DNA of 64,000 nucleotides from Pachyseris speciosa (GCA_016490735.1 JAEMWC010000096.1:202501-266500); one strand, 5' to 3'; positions 23,190 through 35,167 are shown, numbered from the stretch's first letter. Numbers and translations: made by a program. The notes: a model not told the origin generated them from the sequence alone.

Positions 23190-23640
23190 AAAAGAGAAAA
23201 CCTACGCAAAAAGTACGTGCGCTATGAAGGAAGAAAACTATGAGCCTACAATCATACCGGATTAAAATATAACTTCGGTGGCAAAAATGTGTCAAGCAGA
23301 TTAAAAAAACCGAATCGAAACGCCAATCGCTGTGGCAAAAAGCCGTCGTAAAAATGTACAGACAGACGAAAGTAGACATGAATAATCAACTAAAAGAGAG
23401 AAAAGAAATCTATCAGCCTACAAGATCAGATCAAAATGTCATTTCGCTGGTTAATATGTATTCAGACGCAGAAAAAAAAGCGAATCGAAAAGTCAATCCG
23501 ACTGCAAAAAACGCCCTCGCAAATCGACGGAATAACGAAAAAACAAACAACCTACTCAAATCTGATTGATACGCAATTTTGGTGGAAAAACTGAGTCTTC
23601 GAAGACAGAGGAAAAGCAAATATCGAGGCAATACATTGAA
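23190..23640. repeat. Diverged tandem units of about 165-170 bp
   Basis: Blocks starting near 23190 and 23370 align loosely (ATGAGCCTACAA with ATCAGCCTACAA, AAACCGAATCGAAA with AAGCGAATCGAAA, GGCAAAAAGCC with TGCAAAAAACGCC). A partial third unit follows from about 23535. Similar purine-rich wording recurs near 24150-24330. There is no supported coding frame. Confidence 0.45.
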
Positions 23641-24870
23641 AAAATGCTTTAAGCCTTGAAAATGTGCTTCGCGGTCCGGTGGCGCTGATGCCTATGAGCG
23701 GTCAGTGAGTAAACTCAGTTCTGAAAGAACTGAGGTTACTCATTAGTAAGTAGTACGAATTTATGCTATGATAACGACCATGTCGTTGTCATGCTTTCAG
23801 TCGTGAAATTTATACCCATAATAGCAAGAATTGTTGACGTTTCTGGCTTTAGTGGGTATTAAATTTTGTTTAAACGCTGAAGATATGACACTTACCTGAG
23901 ATTAAAGGCATACGGTATCTCACGAATCGTGAAACGTGTACCTTCACTTAATTAAGCAATAATAGAATATCTCCTAAACCCAACTACTTCCCAACACTTT
24001 GGATTCTAACCAGTTAGACCTCATGGTTCAAAGTGGTTTGAGTTCCTTAGTGTCCAGCGTTTAAGCAAATAGAATCTGAATGGACCCAGGCGCTGGCTCG
24101 CCTCAATTACAGTGAGATTTCTGCGACTGAGCCCGGGCCATTAATTGTAAGAGAGAAAAATCGAAAACGCGGCAACGCAAAAAGAGCAACGCTAACGATA
24201 GAAGAGACGCGATACAAAAAAAAGTCGATGGAAAATCCAATCAAGCCTAAGTGTCAAACTCTCGAAGAGAAAAAAAAAAGCGAAAATCGGCCGAAATAAC
24301 AATCAGTCGAATCATGCAAAAAACGAAGCCAAAACCACTTGCCAATCATACGGAAGCCCTAACAGATAAATAAGTCGAATCGAAGAAGTTGAAGAGCAGG
24401 AAAAAATGTCGAACATCCAGTAACTGAAGAAAAAAAGGAGTCCGAAGAAGTCACGGCGAAAAAGTATACCCATAAAAGATCGAATACGCTGGACGCAGTT
24501 TCAGCGTCACAAATCGAGATGCAAAAGCTGGGTTCCATTCAGAGCAAACTTAATTACCCCCCTTAACTAACCCGTCCCCAGAGAAAACAATTTGAAAAGG
24601 GTACGATACCAGACCAGTAAAGGTCTTCGACGAATTCTTTCTTTTTTCCTGCTGCTTGAAATTTTCATTCATAGTTCATTTATGGCCAAGAGAAGTCAGT
24701 TTTTGCAAATTGTCAAAGGTCGCGGAGGCTTTCCATGGTGATAACTTGTGGGAAACTCAACTCTTTCCTAAAAACAAAAGGAAAAAACAAGTAAGTAACA
24801 GTGAATAACTAACTTAGCGATGAAGACAAAAAACCAACAAACTAAAGGAAAAACAAAAGGAAAAACAAGC

Positions 24871-25250
24871 ACATTACTTGCCAAAAATTTCGGACGTTAA
24901 ATTTTCGGACGTTTAATTTTAGGACACTTTTTTTTAATCTAATTTCGGACAAATTTCTAACAAAAATTTCGGACATTTTGCTGAAACATGGCTAAAATAA
25001 ATTTACGTCTACAAAACAGGAATTGGACTGCAACAATATCTGTGAAAATGATAGTTTTACTGCAACCTCAAGGCTTTACAGATACACTGACGAGAAATAA
25101 CACAAATTCTGTCAACCCGTTATCTCAATGTCTCAACTAGAGTTCGCTCCATAAAAGAAACTAAGGGCTTTGGAGCTCAAAATGGAATTTATCTTCATTA
25201 CTTTTACTAGATCTACTACTACTACTTTTACTAGATCACGGAGGGTCGTG

Positions 25251-25281
<31 letters not shown>

Positions 25282-25555
25282 TTCCGAGTTCCCATTTGAT
25301 GCACAATATCTTTAACTTCTCTTATATTTACTTTTTTCATTAAAGAAACAATTATTTTTCTTTCCAGTCACAAAAAGAACAAGCAAAGCGTAATCCAGGT
25401 TCTAGCGATATAATGTATATCAGCTGGCCTTGAATACATGTGAAGGCGTCGCTAAAGAAAAGTACTTAAAAGTTTTAAAACTTTCGGACGCTTAAAAATT
25501 TCGGACGATTTTATTTTCGAACACTTTTTTGTCCGAAATTTTTGGCAAGTAATGT
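24871..25555. mobile_element. Inverted-repeat element with a SINE-like interior
   Basis: The left end ACATTACTTGCCAAAAATTT and right end AAATTTTTGGCAAGTAATGT are exact inverse copies. TTTCGGACG repeats extend both ends inward. The interior includes tRNA-like sequence with a B-box match GGTTCAAATCC (25251-25261). The outer flanks (24789-24845 and 25541-25600) are themselves similar (ACAGTGAATAAC, AAAAACCAAC), suggesting the insertion lies between duplicated flanks. Confidence 0.7.
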
Positions 25556-26945
25556 AACTGACAGTGAATAACGAACTAAACAATAAGAAAAAAAAACCAA
25601 CACAAAAGAGTGGTGCTATATTTAGCGTCAGAAAATGCTGCTTTGATTTGCAATAATGAAGCTTTTGTCGAGTAGGAATAATCAGCTTCAAAAATATGTT
25701 AAAATAGAGATCGCTAAATCAAGTTGTCGTGAAATTTTGTACGGAAAAAATGTGTGTCTGTTTCATCTTTTTGTGACCCGTGTATCGAAACGCTGCCGCG
25801 AAGGTTTACAAGATAAGCATGTGCACAGAACAAAAAAACAATAATAAACTAATTTTCCCGAGATTTAATGTAGTAAACATTCACCATCGGCCACATAAGG
25901 GAAGTTTATGTGTACAAAAAAAGTCCTTCGAGTTGAACTCAGCGAAAAAAAGAGCAGCGGCAAACGTATAAGTAAACATGTTTACTGATCACCTTGAATG
26001 AACTCAAACTCAGTACTTCAAACACTACTCTTGTTCAAAGTCAAAAGTGATAATTTCAGTTTAGAAATAGAAACCTGCCAAATTCTTAAGAAAAGCATTT
26101 GTAACTTAAAAATTTAAAAAAAATTCAAAGTGCAAATGTTTTCTCTCTCTCTTAATGAAATTTTGCAAGCCTTTGCGCCATGCAAACGCGCGAAACAAGC
26201 CGCTCAAGACTTTTACTTCTCCTCAAAAATTAAAGATGTAAAGTAACGTGACTAATTATTGCCAGTTAATTGAATTGAATTAAGTTGAAAGTATCCTTAC
26301 CTTAGCTGTTTTACGCCAAACGTCTTGCAAAAGCTGTCAGTATGCCGTGAACTATTCCCCGTTCAGTGGCCACGCGTAAAGTTGCTGTTTGTCTTCCTCG
26401 ACAAAACTTTTGCGCCATTTATTAAACATTTGACACTTAAACCGCAGCCCTGAGGATTAGAAATTCCATCCTGGTCGTGTAAATATCTGAAAGAAATTAA
26501 ATAAAACATTTGGTGAGACACAAATCATTAACTTTGAAAGCAAATTGAAACTTTGCAAATGCCAACATGTTCCCAAGTAGGTTCCAAGCAGTTTCTGCAT
26601 AATTTTTTGACTTGCAATGTTAAAAAACGTCTCCTAAGTTAGCTTCGAGTCGTCGTGTCCTTTAGGATTCTACTTACTTTGTTTTCTTGGTAAGGTTTTC
26701 GTTACGGCAAAGAAATAATTTGCTCAAATACGGAGGAAAAAGCTTTGCTCCTCGCACATTCAGAAGTGTGAAGTCTGTGGCGGCGAAAAAGTTTGACAAA
26801 AAGAGCGCGATTTTTGCAAAACAACTTGACACTTCACCTCGTGTTATTCTTAGTTCTGATTGGTTAAATAAACGTTTGGTGAATCCCATTGGTTAAATGG
26901 TGACACCTGTCATTTATCACGGCCACGCGGGGACTGCAATTTGTT
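25556..26945. other. Spacer without a recognised gene
   Basis: Several short frames but none with corroborating splice context or family resemblance. Near 26270-26300 there is a GTAAGGAT donor-like site on the minus strand. The block 26790-26900 contains CCAATCAG and CCAAT boxes and looks like a repeat end or promoter. Confidence 0.35.
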
Positions 26946-27931
26946 GAGTTTGCCTTTTGGTCGAGGGTCGGGGGTAAATAGTCGAGGGTCGAAAAATTCT
27001 TCAGAATTCTTCAAAATTATTTCTGAACGTCGTCAAATCCAAATTTTATATAGGCTCGTGTCAGACATGAGTTACCGGTGCCTGTTTTCGCCGCGTACTC
27101 GTCATATTTGCGTTTGTGGTCGTGTCCTGTGTTGTCTATAACTTTTACATATTTCCCACGGACTATAAAAAAATTTTATAATGGTAATTGAACTGAGTGG
27201 TGTGCAATTTGGTCTGAAATCATACGCGTGATTTCAAAATCGAACGAGCGCGCAGCGCGAGTTTGATTTGAAATCACAAGCATGATTTCAGACCAAAATT
27301 GCATGACACGAAGTTTAATTACCACTTGATTACACCCATTTTGAAATCACACAGTTTTTTGTCAATATTAATATTTGTTTATCCATGAAATTTGATAGGT
27401 TAGTATTATTTCACTTTCATTTTGATGAGTTACAGAGAAGATGCGATTTAGGGTAAAAAATGGTACAATTTGGGAATAAATTGCACTACTGAGAGCCAAT
27501 CAGATTGCAAGGATCACCAGTGATTTCAAAATGGGTGTAATAAAGAAAGAAATAAAACTGAAATAGCGGTCAAAGCGGGAAAACTAACAACAAATTACGA
27601 GAGACACCCCTTAGCAACAAAAACAAGCATTTGTGACTGATATAAAAGATATTATTTGCCGTCTTCATGTCTCGGGGCTTTTGGTTGATCTAACCTGAAC
27701 ACAGCGCGGGAAATTAAGTTATGTTTTTTTAGCTTTTGGTCGTAAGAAAACGGCTAAGATCATTAAAAAGAGATTTAGAGCCACCACCTCAAATGAAATT
27801 GAAGAAGCTTTTCATGATTCTGCGGATGGGGATGCTAATGGCGGATGGGGAAAGCGAGGATAGGAAAATGCGGATAGAAAAGAAGAATTTTTCGACCCTC
27901 GACTAGTTACCCTCGACCAAAAGGCAAACTC
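26946..27931. mobile_element. 986-bp inverted-repeat element, probably Mutator-like
   Basis: The left end GAGTTTGCCTTTTGGTCGAG and right end CTCGACCAAAAGGCAAACTC are inverted, with complementarity continuing through GGGTCGAAAAATTCTT to about 50 bp. The flanks CAATTTGTT (26937-26945) and CAAGTTATT (27932-27940) agree at 7 of 9 positions and may be a decayed 9-bp target duplication. It contains further nested palindromic sequence. Confidence 0.65.
27190..27541. repeat. Nested palindromic repeats inside the 26946-27931 element
   Basis: The segment GCAATTTGGTCTGAAATCAT near 27208 is inverted near 27285-27302. A second small element, with ends TTACACCCATTTTGAAATCA and TGATTTCAAAATGGGTGTAA, spans about 27335-27541. 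Its right end is the sequence also found at 480-540. Confidence 0.6.
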
Positions 27932-30900
27932 CAAGTTATTTGTGTGTTTTATCGATAAAATTACCTTGTTTTCAACTGATTTTTCCCCCCGAAAAATTGA
28001 ATCTTATTAAAAATCTTACGGGACCAATACAATAATGAAGTCACTGCAGTGGAATGTTTAAATTTTTGGCTGAAGTTCAGGGCAAATATGTACTAATTGA
28101 CTGAGTGGTAGGGCCGGACAGAAAAATATTTGGCTCGAGGTAATGCGTAAGGACCGAACGCAGCATGGTCCGTGCGCCATGACCGAGAGCCAAATATTTT
28201 CCCGTCCGGTCCTACTTGACTCAGCCAATAAGTGTTTTAGTGTTTTTGGTTAGACGCGACGAAATCCTCTAAATTCGTATCGCTCGGGCCGTACGTGTTC
28301 CTAAGCCGCACGGTATTTGTCATATGACCCGTACTGCCCCGCGCGCGCCTAATTGTGAAACTATTGAGAAAATCCCCGTATAAGGGCCGTACGCATTTGC
28401 GCGAGCAGGGCCGGAAAAAGTCGTACGGCCCTGTTAGGGCTACGTACGGCCCCGAGCGGTACGATTTTAGAGGATTTCGTCGCGTCTAGCAACGTAAGGT
28501 TATTTTACAACCAGGAAGCAAATGCAAACGACATATTAGATCAATTTTCTGTGCAAATTTGTCGATGTTTTGTAAAAACTTAATATTCTACGTGCTAACG
28601 AAGAGTCTAAAGAGGCCATATGATAAAACACTTGACCTGGAGACAAATATTTTCCCGTTGGGCCCTCCCACTCAGTCAAATAAGTACACATTCCGGCCCT
28701 GCTCGTCCTAAGGCGTACGGCCCTCATACGGTGATTTTCTCAATTGTTCACAATCAAAGCGCGCGCGGGTCCGTACAGGTCATATGATAAATTTAACTCT
28801 CTCAATCCCAGGATCATTAACGAAGTCGTGAATAATATCTGAAATTCTGAGTCTGTGCATAAATTCCCAAACTGGGACCCCAGTTTCGAACTTGGAATTC
28901 TCTTAATGACAGTGAAAGACGTTTTATGTTTTACTCTTATAGTTTCTTAGGATTTCAACTATTAAGCATTGCCGCGCGTGCTTGGCAACCAATGCAATAA
29001 GTTCTTCCTGCGCGTCTATGAATAATAACGATCAATATGACAGTCCTGGGTAGTTTATTGAACTGTAAGTAAATGTCCCGAGAAGAAAAGGCATTCTGGC
29101 TAATGTTACCCGTTTTCATCCGTCATATATTTAGTACTTTGTTTCGGCCCAGCCCGGGAGGTCTAAGAATGGGGTTACAGCTGGCTCGGGGTTTTCCTCC
29201 TAGGAGCAAGTGGACGCACGGGGAGGTTTTTCACCCAGCTGTTGTTCCACAACCCCCTTTCATTTAAAACTAGTTTTTACTTCTTAGTATTCATAGACAG
29301 TATGGCCTTGGCCCTTGTAGCAGAATTATTTCACCATGTGGCAATAAAGCTTGAGTTCGGGTTTGCTTCCCATTCATTTCTGTAGTTAATGACCGTTAAT
29401 GGTAAATATTATAAGAAATAGCTATAGTGTCAGACACGAGCAAAGGAAAGGATGATAAACACGTTTTTGCTTGGCCTGAGGTGGCATAGGAGATCAATTT
29501 GTAAACATTTGGCTTCTCACAGCTGAAAGGCAGTAAAAGCTTGAAGCTTTGTCATTTGGAAATAACTTCTTCACTACAGAGCCACATGATTTGTTATTTG
29601 CTAACCTCCCCTTACATACATACATGAATTTTGTTTCAACTCGACCCCTAAGTGCCATTTCGAATAGTGCGGAGGCCCTGGGGACTGGGTTAGAACTGCC
29701 ACTCCCTTATCACGGTTGCCACTCAATGGAATAGAAAAAAATTACTGACTTTTCACTGACCACAAACCAATTATCACCAAGTTTCAGCTTCTAAGCTTCA
29801 ACAATGCCTTAACAAATGACATACTCAAAACCTATCAAAACTGTGTTCAGCCACCTTAATCTGTGGGACGTTAAAGAACCCATGAACTGTTCAAAAAGAG
29901 TAGGGGACATAGTCCTCAGTGTGGTGATCTATCTCTACTAGAATGTGGTTATGGGGGAGGGATTTGCAGTTATGGCCTACAGTAATTGGCTCAAGCTGTT
30001 GTAGGGTCCCTGCCAGGTCTCTGATGAAGCTAAATAAATAAAATAAATATTTTTTTTAGAAACGACATTACCTTTACTAACAAGGAATACAAGGAAACCC
30101 CTTCCCAAACCTAATGTAAAATTCCCTGACTTTTCATTGACTTCTGGGTAGAATTCCCCCTACTTGATTCATAACGCCCCTGACTTTTCCATGACCTTGA
30201 TAAGTCCGTTTTTCCCCTAATTTCTCCCTTACCATGGAAACCCTGCCTTTTTCAAGTTAGGTCTGATCATCAGCCTGCAAAACCAGAAATATTGTTTATT
30301 GGATGAATTCCAGAGAATGAAGGGCATCTCATCAGTTGAGATTAATGCTGCCAGCTATACAGATGCCCCTGTTCGCAGATGGACATAAAATTTTAAGAGT
30401 AAGATAAAGCAAGTAACTTTATTTTCCTGTAAGAGAAAGTAATGTTCAAAAACTACCACAACAATATCAAGATTGAAAGATGCTGGTTAATTTTAATAAT
30501 TTCAACTGTGGCAATATGAATACATAACAAGAGGAAAATGACAACTCTTCATGCCAAACCGTCTTTGCGAAAGTATCACATTGGAGTTGTACTGCTTTCT
30601 TAACAGCCTTGTCTTAATCAAACAGAAATTTTGTTTGTAACTAAACTACACTGCCCCAATGCCTTCAATTTTCAAAAGGGTTTAATTTGATTCACAAAAA
30701 TTTAACCACAGTGAGAAAGGAAAATGTCTAAAAATAAACCTACCATTTTCTTGCTTTAAACTAAACTTTGGGCGATTACAATATCCCATTTTCACCTTTC
30801 GATCTTTTTTTGTAACTCAAAGCAAAAATTAAGCCAGCCAATTTTGAAAGATTTTCAGATTCTTAACCCAATGAAAAGAAAAGGCGTTAGGTTAACCCTT

Positions 30901-31361
30901 AATGCTCCAACGGTGACTACAGTGGAACCTTGATGTAATGAGCCTCTATACACATTTAGTATAAATCTACTAGCGTTCTATCAGGAATGCCGTTTCCTGA
31001 TTGGCTATGCTACTCACCATCTATTGGGTGATTCCAGAAAATATCCATACCATACCACGGGCGGCATCTTGGAATTCCGAGGGAGAGGGGGGGTAACACA
31101 GTTTGGAATTCCAAAGGCATGGGGGGGAATTAACAGCTCTGACTTCAGTAAATTTCTGGAGGGAAGACGGCGAAAGCTTCGCTTGAAATCACTGACCTGT
31201 TAACTTTCCTAGTTTGTAAATCAAGCACGAACTGACCCCAGAAGCAGGAGACAGAAGTAAGCGTCATCAAGATGGGTTGTGCAGCAAGCTCCACATCAAA
31301 GAGGCCTTAAAGTTGATGAATTAGCCGATTGATAAATAAAATATAACCAAGTCCGTGTTTA

Positions 31362-31687
31362 AAGCCGCGGCTACACGAGCGATTTTTTGCTCGCGCCGGT
31401 GATGCGATTTTTTCAATTTTGTCGCGTCACCAGCGCGCGATGAAAATCGCAAGTGTAGCCACCCTTGAACTGGCAACGCAACAGGTAAAAAGTCGCAAGA
31501 AAAAAATCGCGAGAAATTGAATGAGTTTAACTTTTCGCGATTCTTTTTCTGCGATTTTTTGAGCCGTCGCATCACCTGTGCGAGGGTGGCTACACGGGTG
31601 ATTTTCATCGCGCGCCGGCGACGGGACAATTTTCAAAAAAATCGCATCACCATCGCAAGCAAACAATCGCTCGTGTAGCCGCGGCTT
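31362..31687. mobile_element. Palindromic MITE, TA flanked
   Basis: The ends AAGCCGCGGCTACACGAGCG and CGCTCGTGTAGCCGCGGCTT are perfect inverse copies bordered by TA on both sides. A second pair of inverted blocks (GTGTAGCCACC and GGTGGCTACAC) lies inside. It is nested in the 31026-34244 element. TA duplication suggests a Tc1/mariner-type mobiliser. Confidence 0.75.
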
Positions 31688-32528
31688 TACCGATTGTCGA
31701 CGATGTGTTGTTGCATGCTAAAAGCTCGCACCAGTCTCTCGTTTCCAAAGAGAACGCCTGACAGATTTTGTATTTCACGCCGGTGTGCGGCAAGCTTGTA
31801 GCTTTCCAGACACGGTCTGTGATTGGTGAACGAAACAATAGCTGATACAACAGTTCTAAACAATGCTCCTAGCCCTGATAACAAAGAAAGCTACAGGCCA
31901 TACGGACGAATGAAAATAGAGGTCTGGAAGAGCTACAGGATTACTGCAGTGTGCCTTTTTGATGGGCTATTTCATTCAAAACTGTTTATGCGCAGCCAAG
32001 TGTTTTGAACATTTAGTTCTAAATAGCTTTTCTTCCTCTAAATAACTATTTATCCAGGAGCTCATCTCCTTAACCAGACGCACATTTGCCAATAGAACTG
32101 GTAGAATCAGGGAGAGGTAGAGGGTTAAGTGTCGGGATTTGATTACAATACCTCAAAAAATCATGATAATAGTAACTTTTAATTCATTTTTTTATTTCCA
32201 TCATACATTTCACGATCGATAACAAAACTCAATCTACTGTATACTGAAACTGTTTCCAGTTCAAATGTTTACCGTTATGGTGTATGGTTCACATTCCAAC
32301 AAATCTCTAAACTTGGCCTTCTGGTTTTGATCTCATTCACGCAAGCTTGTGAAACGCTGGTCTCGCACACGCAAATATAGGTTAAGTTTTCTAGTGTTTC
32401 AAAAATAAATGTGGACGTGTTGTCATCAACCAAGGTGTAAGGGATCATTAAACTGGACAGTTGGCAATTGCTGTGGATAATCTGAGATATTTCCTCTTGG
32501 TTAAAAAGGTAGCCTTCTTGGCAATCCA

Positions 32529-32921
32529 ATGCCCTCACAACGGTATCGGCCGAAAGTTCCACAGAAAATAAAAGAATCGTTTAGCAGCAAGGAAGGCGAC
32601 AGCATTTTAGTTGGAAGCAAGGTGATGGTCTTATGGACAGAAAAGGAGCTGGATGGAACGGTGTTTAAGCCTGGATGGTATAAAGGAGAAATACAGTGGC
32701 GCGATGATGACAATGACACTATAGGGATTCTTTACCGCAAAGATGTAAAAAAAAGGGAAGGCGAAAGTATACGAGCCTTGCCTTACACTGGCAATTGCAG
32801 ATGGCATTTTGCAAATCAAGAGCTAATCAGTGCTAAGGCCTGGTTTAAACGTCGCATTTTTCATGCGCCGAATCAAATACTACTTTTAGTCGACTCGAAT
32901 GAATACGTTCGGCTGATTTGA
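32529..32921 (+). CDS. Transposon-borne 130-residue protein, Tudor-like fold
   Basis: An ATG-started frame of 130 codons. Residues about 24-75 read VGSKVMVLWTEKELDGTVFK then PGWYKGEIQW and DDDNDTIGILY. This beta-rich pattern (an aromatic W, G-W-Y and an acidic turn) is like Tudor or related chromatin-reader barrels. The remainder (residues about 85-130) is basic and ends at a stop. It lies in the middle of the 31026-34244 transposon, so it is either an accessory transposon gene or a captured host fragment. No transposase motif is present. The fold call is by eye only. Confidence 0.4.
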   Translation: MPSQRYRPKVPQKIKESFSSKEGDSILVGSKVMVLWTEKELDGTVFKPGWYKGEIQWRDDDNDTIGILYRKDVKKREGESIRALPYTGNCRWHFANQELISAKAWFKRRIFHAPNQILLLVDSNEYVRLI

Positions 32922-34402
32922 TTTAAACGTCGCATTGTTTTGCGGAATAAAATTGCTGAGTGCGAGTGACGTGTTTTAAATTCCCATTCGAGCAAACATA
33001 AATTATTTAACATAATTTCAATTCAATTCGGCACATGTAAAATGCGGCGTTTAAATCAACTGTCGAAGTTCAGTCGCATATTCGACTGACTCGCATCGAA
33101 TTGAAATGTGTCGCATTTAATTGATTTAGACGTCGCATTTTACATGCACTTAATTTGTCAATTCGATTCGGCGCATGTAAAATGATCTCCAGGATATTGT
33201 ACTTGCATTCAAACAGTTGTTTTCCTTATAGAGCGCAAGCATCTAGCCCACTGTGATGGTGTCTAGCACAAGGAAGGCTAGGAAAGATGTGATTTTCATT
33301 AATGTTACAGTCAACAAATTTATTTCATTTTACGGCCGTTCTACACAAATTTCGAAATTTAATACGTCCGCTAAATGTCTCTCCTGGTCATAGTCAAGTC
33401 CTAATATCAATATCGTGGGCATTATTTTCACTATGGGACAAATATTTGCAGTTTTGTGCAAGCACAACATTTGGACTGGATTATGCGATTACAAAACAAA
33501 CTAAAACTTGTAATATAAAGACAATACGAACATCTGTTTATCGGTCATGTAAGTACTCACGCCGGAGTATGTCTTGTTGTCTTTGACAAAGTAAAAGATT
33601 CATTTCTGTCTTGAATTCACAAAAATAAGTTTTAAATGCAGCGTAAGCATATACATTTGACACATTGTTTTCATCCCTAAGGGTTATTGTAGAAATATGT
33701 TGTACATATTTTGCTTGTATATTTTGCTTGTAAAACGTATGCTGCATAACTAGTGGTCAGCAGTTACTCAATGAGCGAAATTTTCAATATGGCGGGTGAT
33801 TGCACAACGATCGTGAACTTTACTTTTGTCAGCTTCCACCGGTATCAATATGATAGATATCCTGAAAATATGAAGTTAATGAATGGAAAACAAAAAGTTT
33901 TATTTAGTGGTAAGCAGCTTAAATATGATGCTTAGAAGGAATAGCTACGGTGTACGAAGGTTAACAAACTCGAGTTGCTTGATCATCTGACCGAAAATTG
34001 TCAACAGAATTATTTTGCAGGGGGAAAAGTGCAATTTTTCTGTTCGTTACAAGTTTTAGGTGGTCAAACAGGAATTCCAAAGGGTCTGAAACATAAATGG
34101 AAAATTCCGGAGGGGAGGGGAGGTTAGCGATTTTGGAATTCGGAGGGCAAGGGGGGATGAGCATTTTGGAATTTCCGAGGGCAAGGGGGGGTCAAAATGC
34201 TCATGCCACCCGTGGTAGGGTATGGATATTTTCTGGAATCACCCATTCTGATAGATAGGTAGCGAGTAGCAGTTGTCAAAAAAATGGCAACCACTTCTTT
34301 GCATTTTCGAACTAAGTGGAAGATTTAGACAATTTACGTGTTTAGTTCTGAATGAATAGTAGATTCATACTAAAACAATAATTATTAATGCTTTTAGAAT
34401 AC

Positions 34403-35167
34403 TCACACCATTTTGCGTTTACTAGAACGGTCATAAAACTTTGATGACTCTGTCATCCCAAATGACTGCTGAAATTGCGGCACTTCACGAGAATAAAACC
34501 GCCTTTCTATTACTTTATCATAGAAAGCAGACAACTTTCTTGCATTGAGAGATCCTGGCTTCAAATGTTTTGTGTCAGTACAGTTCAGATTAATCATATC
34601 AGCTCCAATTTCTTCAGCTAGATTTAAACCTCTAGATGAAGTGAGAATTCTTGCAGTTCCTGCTTGATCTAGTTTAGTACCAATGATAATAACAGGGATC
34701 TGGTTTCCAGCGAACTGCTCACGGTCATAATCATCCCCCATATCAATTGAAAACTCAAACCAACTATCTTTGTTCATGTTAGAAAGAGATTTGTGCTGCT
34801 TTGGACTCAGAACACTGTTTCCCTCCTTTCCTGAGTCTAATACCTCTGCCAGCCAGCGCCTAAGGTTCGTGAACGACTTCTTGTTGGTTACATCGTGCAC
34901 AAGAATCAATCCATTAACGCCGCTATAAAATATAGACCGACTATTTTCATGATTTGCTGAGCCACCAACGTCCCAAAACTCCAAGAAAAAACTCTTCATT
35001 CCTGGTGTTCCTTCCTTGTAGTCATACAGCTTCACCTCCACAGTGCAACCTATTGTCCATCCTGGATTTGAAATACTTTCGTCGTGGCAAATGTGGTGAA
35101 CTAAAGAGGTCTTTCCAACGCCCGAATCACCAACAACTAAAATTTTCACTTTCTCCTGGGCAGCCAT
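34403..35167 (-). CDS. RABL3: Rab-like protein 3 (small GTPase)
   Basis: 254 residues in a single exon. The P-loop GDSGVGKT is at residues 13-20. The switch II region reads WDVGGSANHENSRSIFYSG (from residue 65), the RABL3 hallmark that differs from WDTAGQ of classical Rabs. The nucleotide-base motif GTKLD is at 163-167. RABL3 proteins lack C-terminal prenylation cysteines, and none is present here (the end is SSKRKMV). Known roles of the family include regulation of Ras prenylation and immune and cell-proliferation functions. The gene is intronless here, whereas the human gene has several exons. The start ATG lies 97 bp from the divergent sulfurtransferase ATG. A GTGAGT after the final codons could be a cryptic donor, but the in-frame TGA gives a sensible end. 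Confidence 0.93.
   Translation of the reverse strand: MAAQEKVKILVVGDSGVGKTSLVHHICHDESISNPGWTIGCTVEVKLYDYKEGTPGMKSFFLEFWDVGGSANHENSRSIFYSGVNGLILVHDVTNKKSFTNLRRWLAEVLDSGKEGNSVLSPKQHKSLSNMNKDSWFEFSIDMGDDYDREQFAGNQIPVIIIGTKLDQAGTARILTSSRGLNLAEEIGADMINLNCTDTKHLKPGSLNARKLSAFYDKVIERRFYSREVPQFQQSFGMTESSKFYDRSSKRKMV

Larger units (their letters stand above)
31026..34244. mobile_element. 3.2-kb DNA transposon with 3-bp ATT target duplication
   Basis: The left end GGGTGATTCCAGAAAATATC and the right end GATATTTTCTGGAATCACCC are inverted copies; complementarity runs about 40 bp into TACCACGGG. ATT flanks both sides (31023-31025 and 34245-34247). The paralogous site in arm A (AAT at 3127-3129 on the plus strand) is uninterrupted. 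Sub-terminal GGAATTCC-plus-poly-G blocks repeat at both ends. There is no DDE transposase inside. It carries a nested palindromic MITE and a 130-codon frame with a Tudor-like fold. The 3-bp duplication suits the PIF/Harbinger group, but the class is unproven. Confidence 0.85.
28105..34390. repeat. Arm B of the large inverted duplication
   Basis: Reverse-complement counterpart of 2985-6475. It lacks the arm A insertions at 3830-4066 and 4583-5214 and instead contains a 3219 bp transposon at 31026-34244. Near 28300-28690 the CGTACGG-rich module is present in extra copy relative to arm A. Its outer end stops about 13 bp beyond the RABL3 stop codon. Confidence 0.85.
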
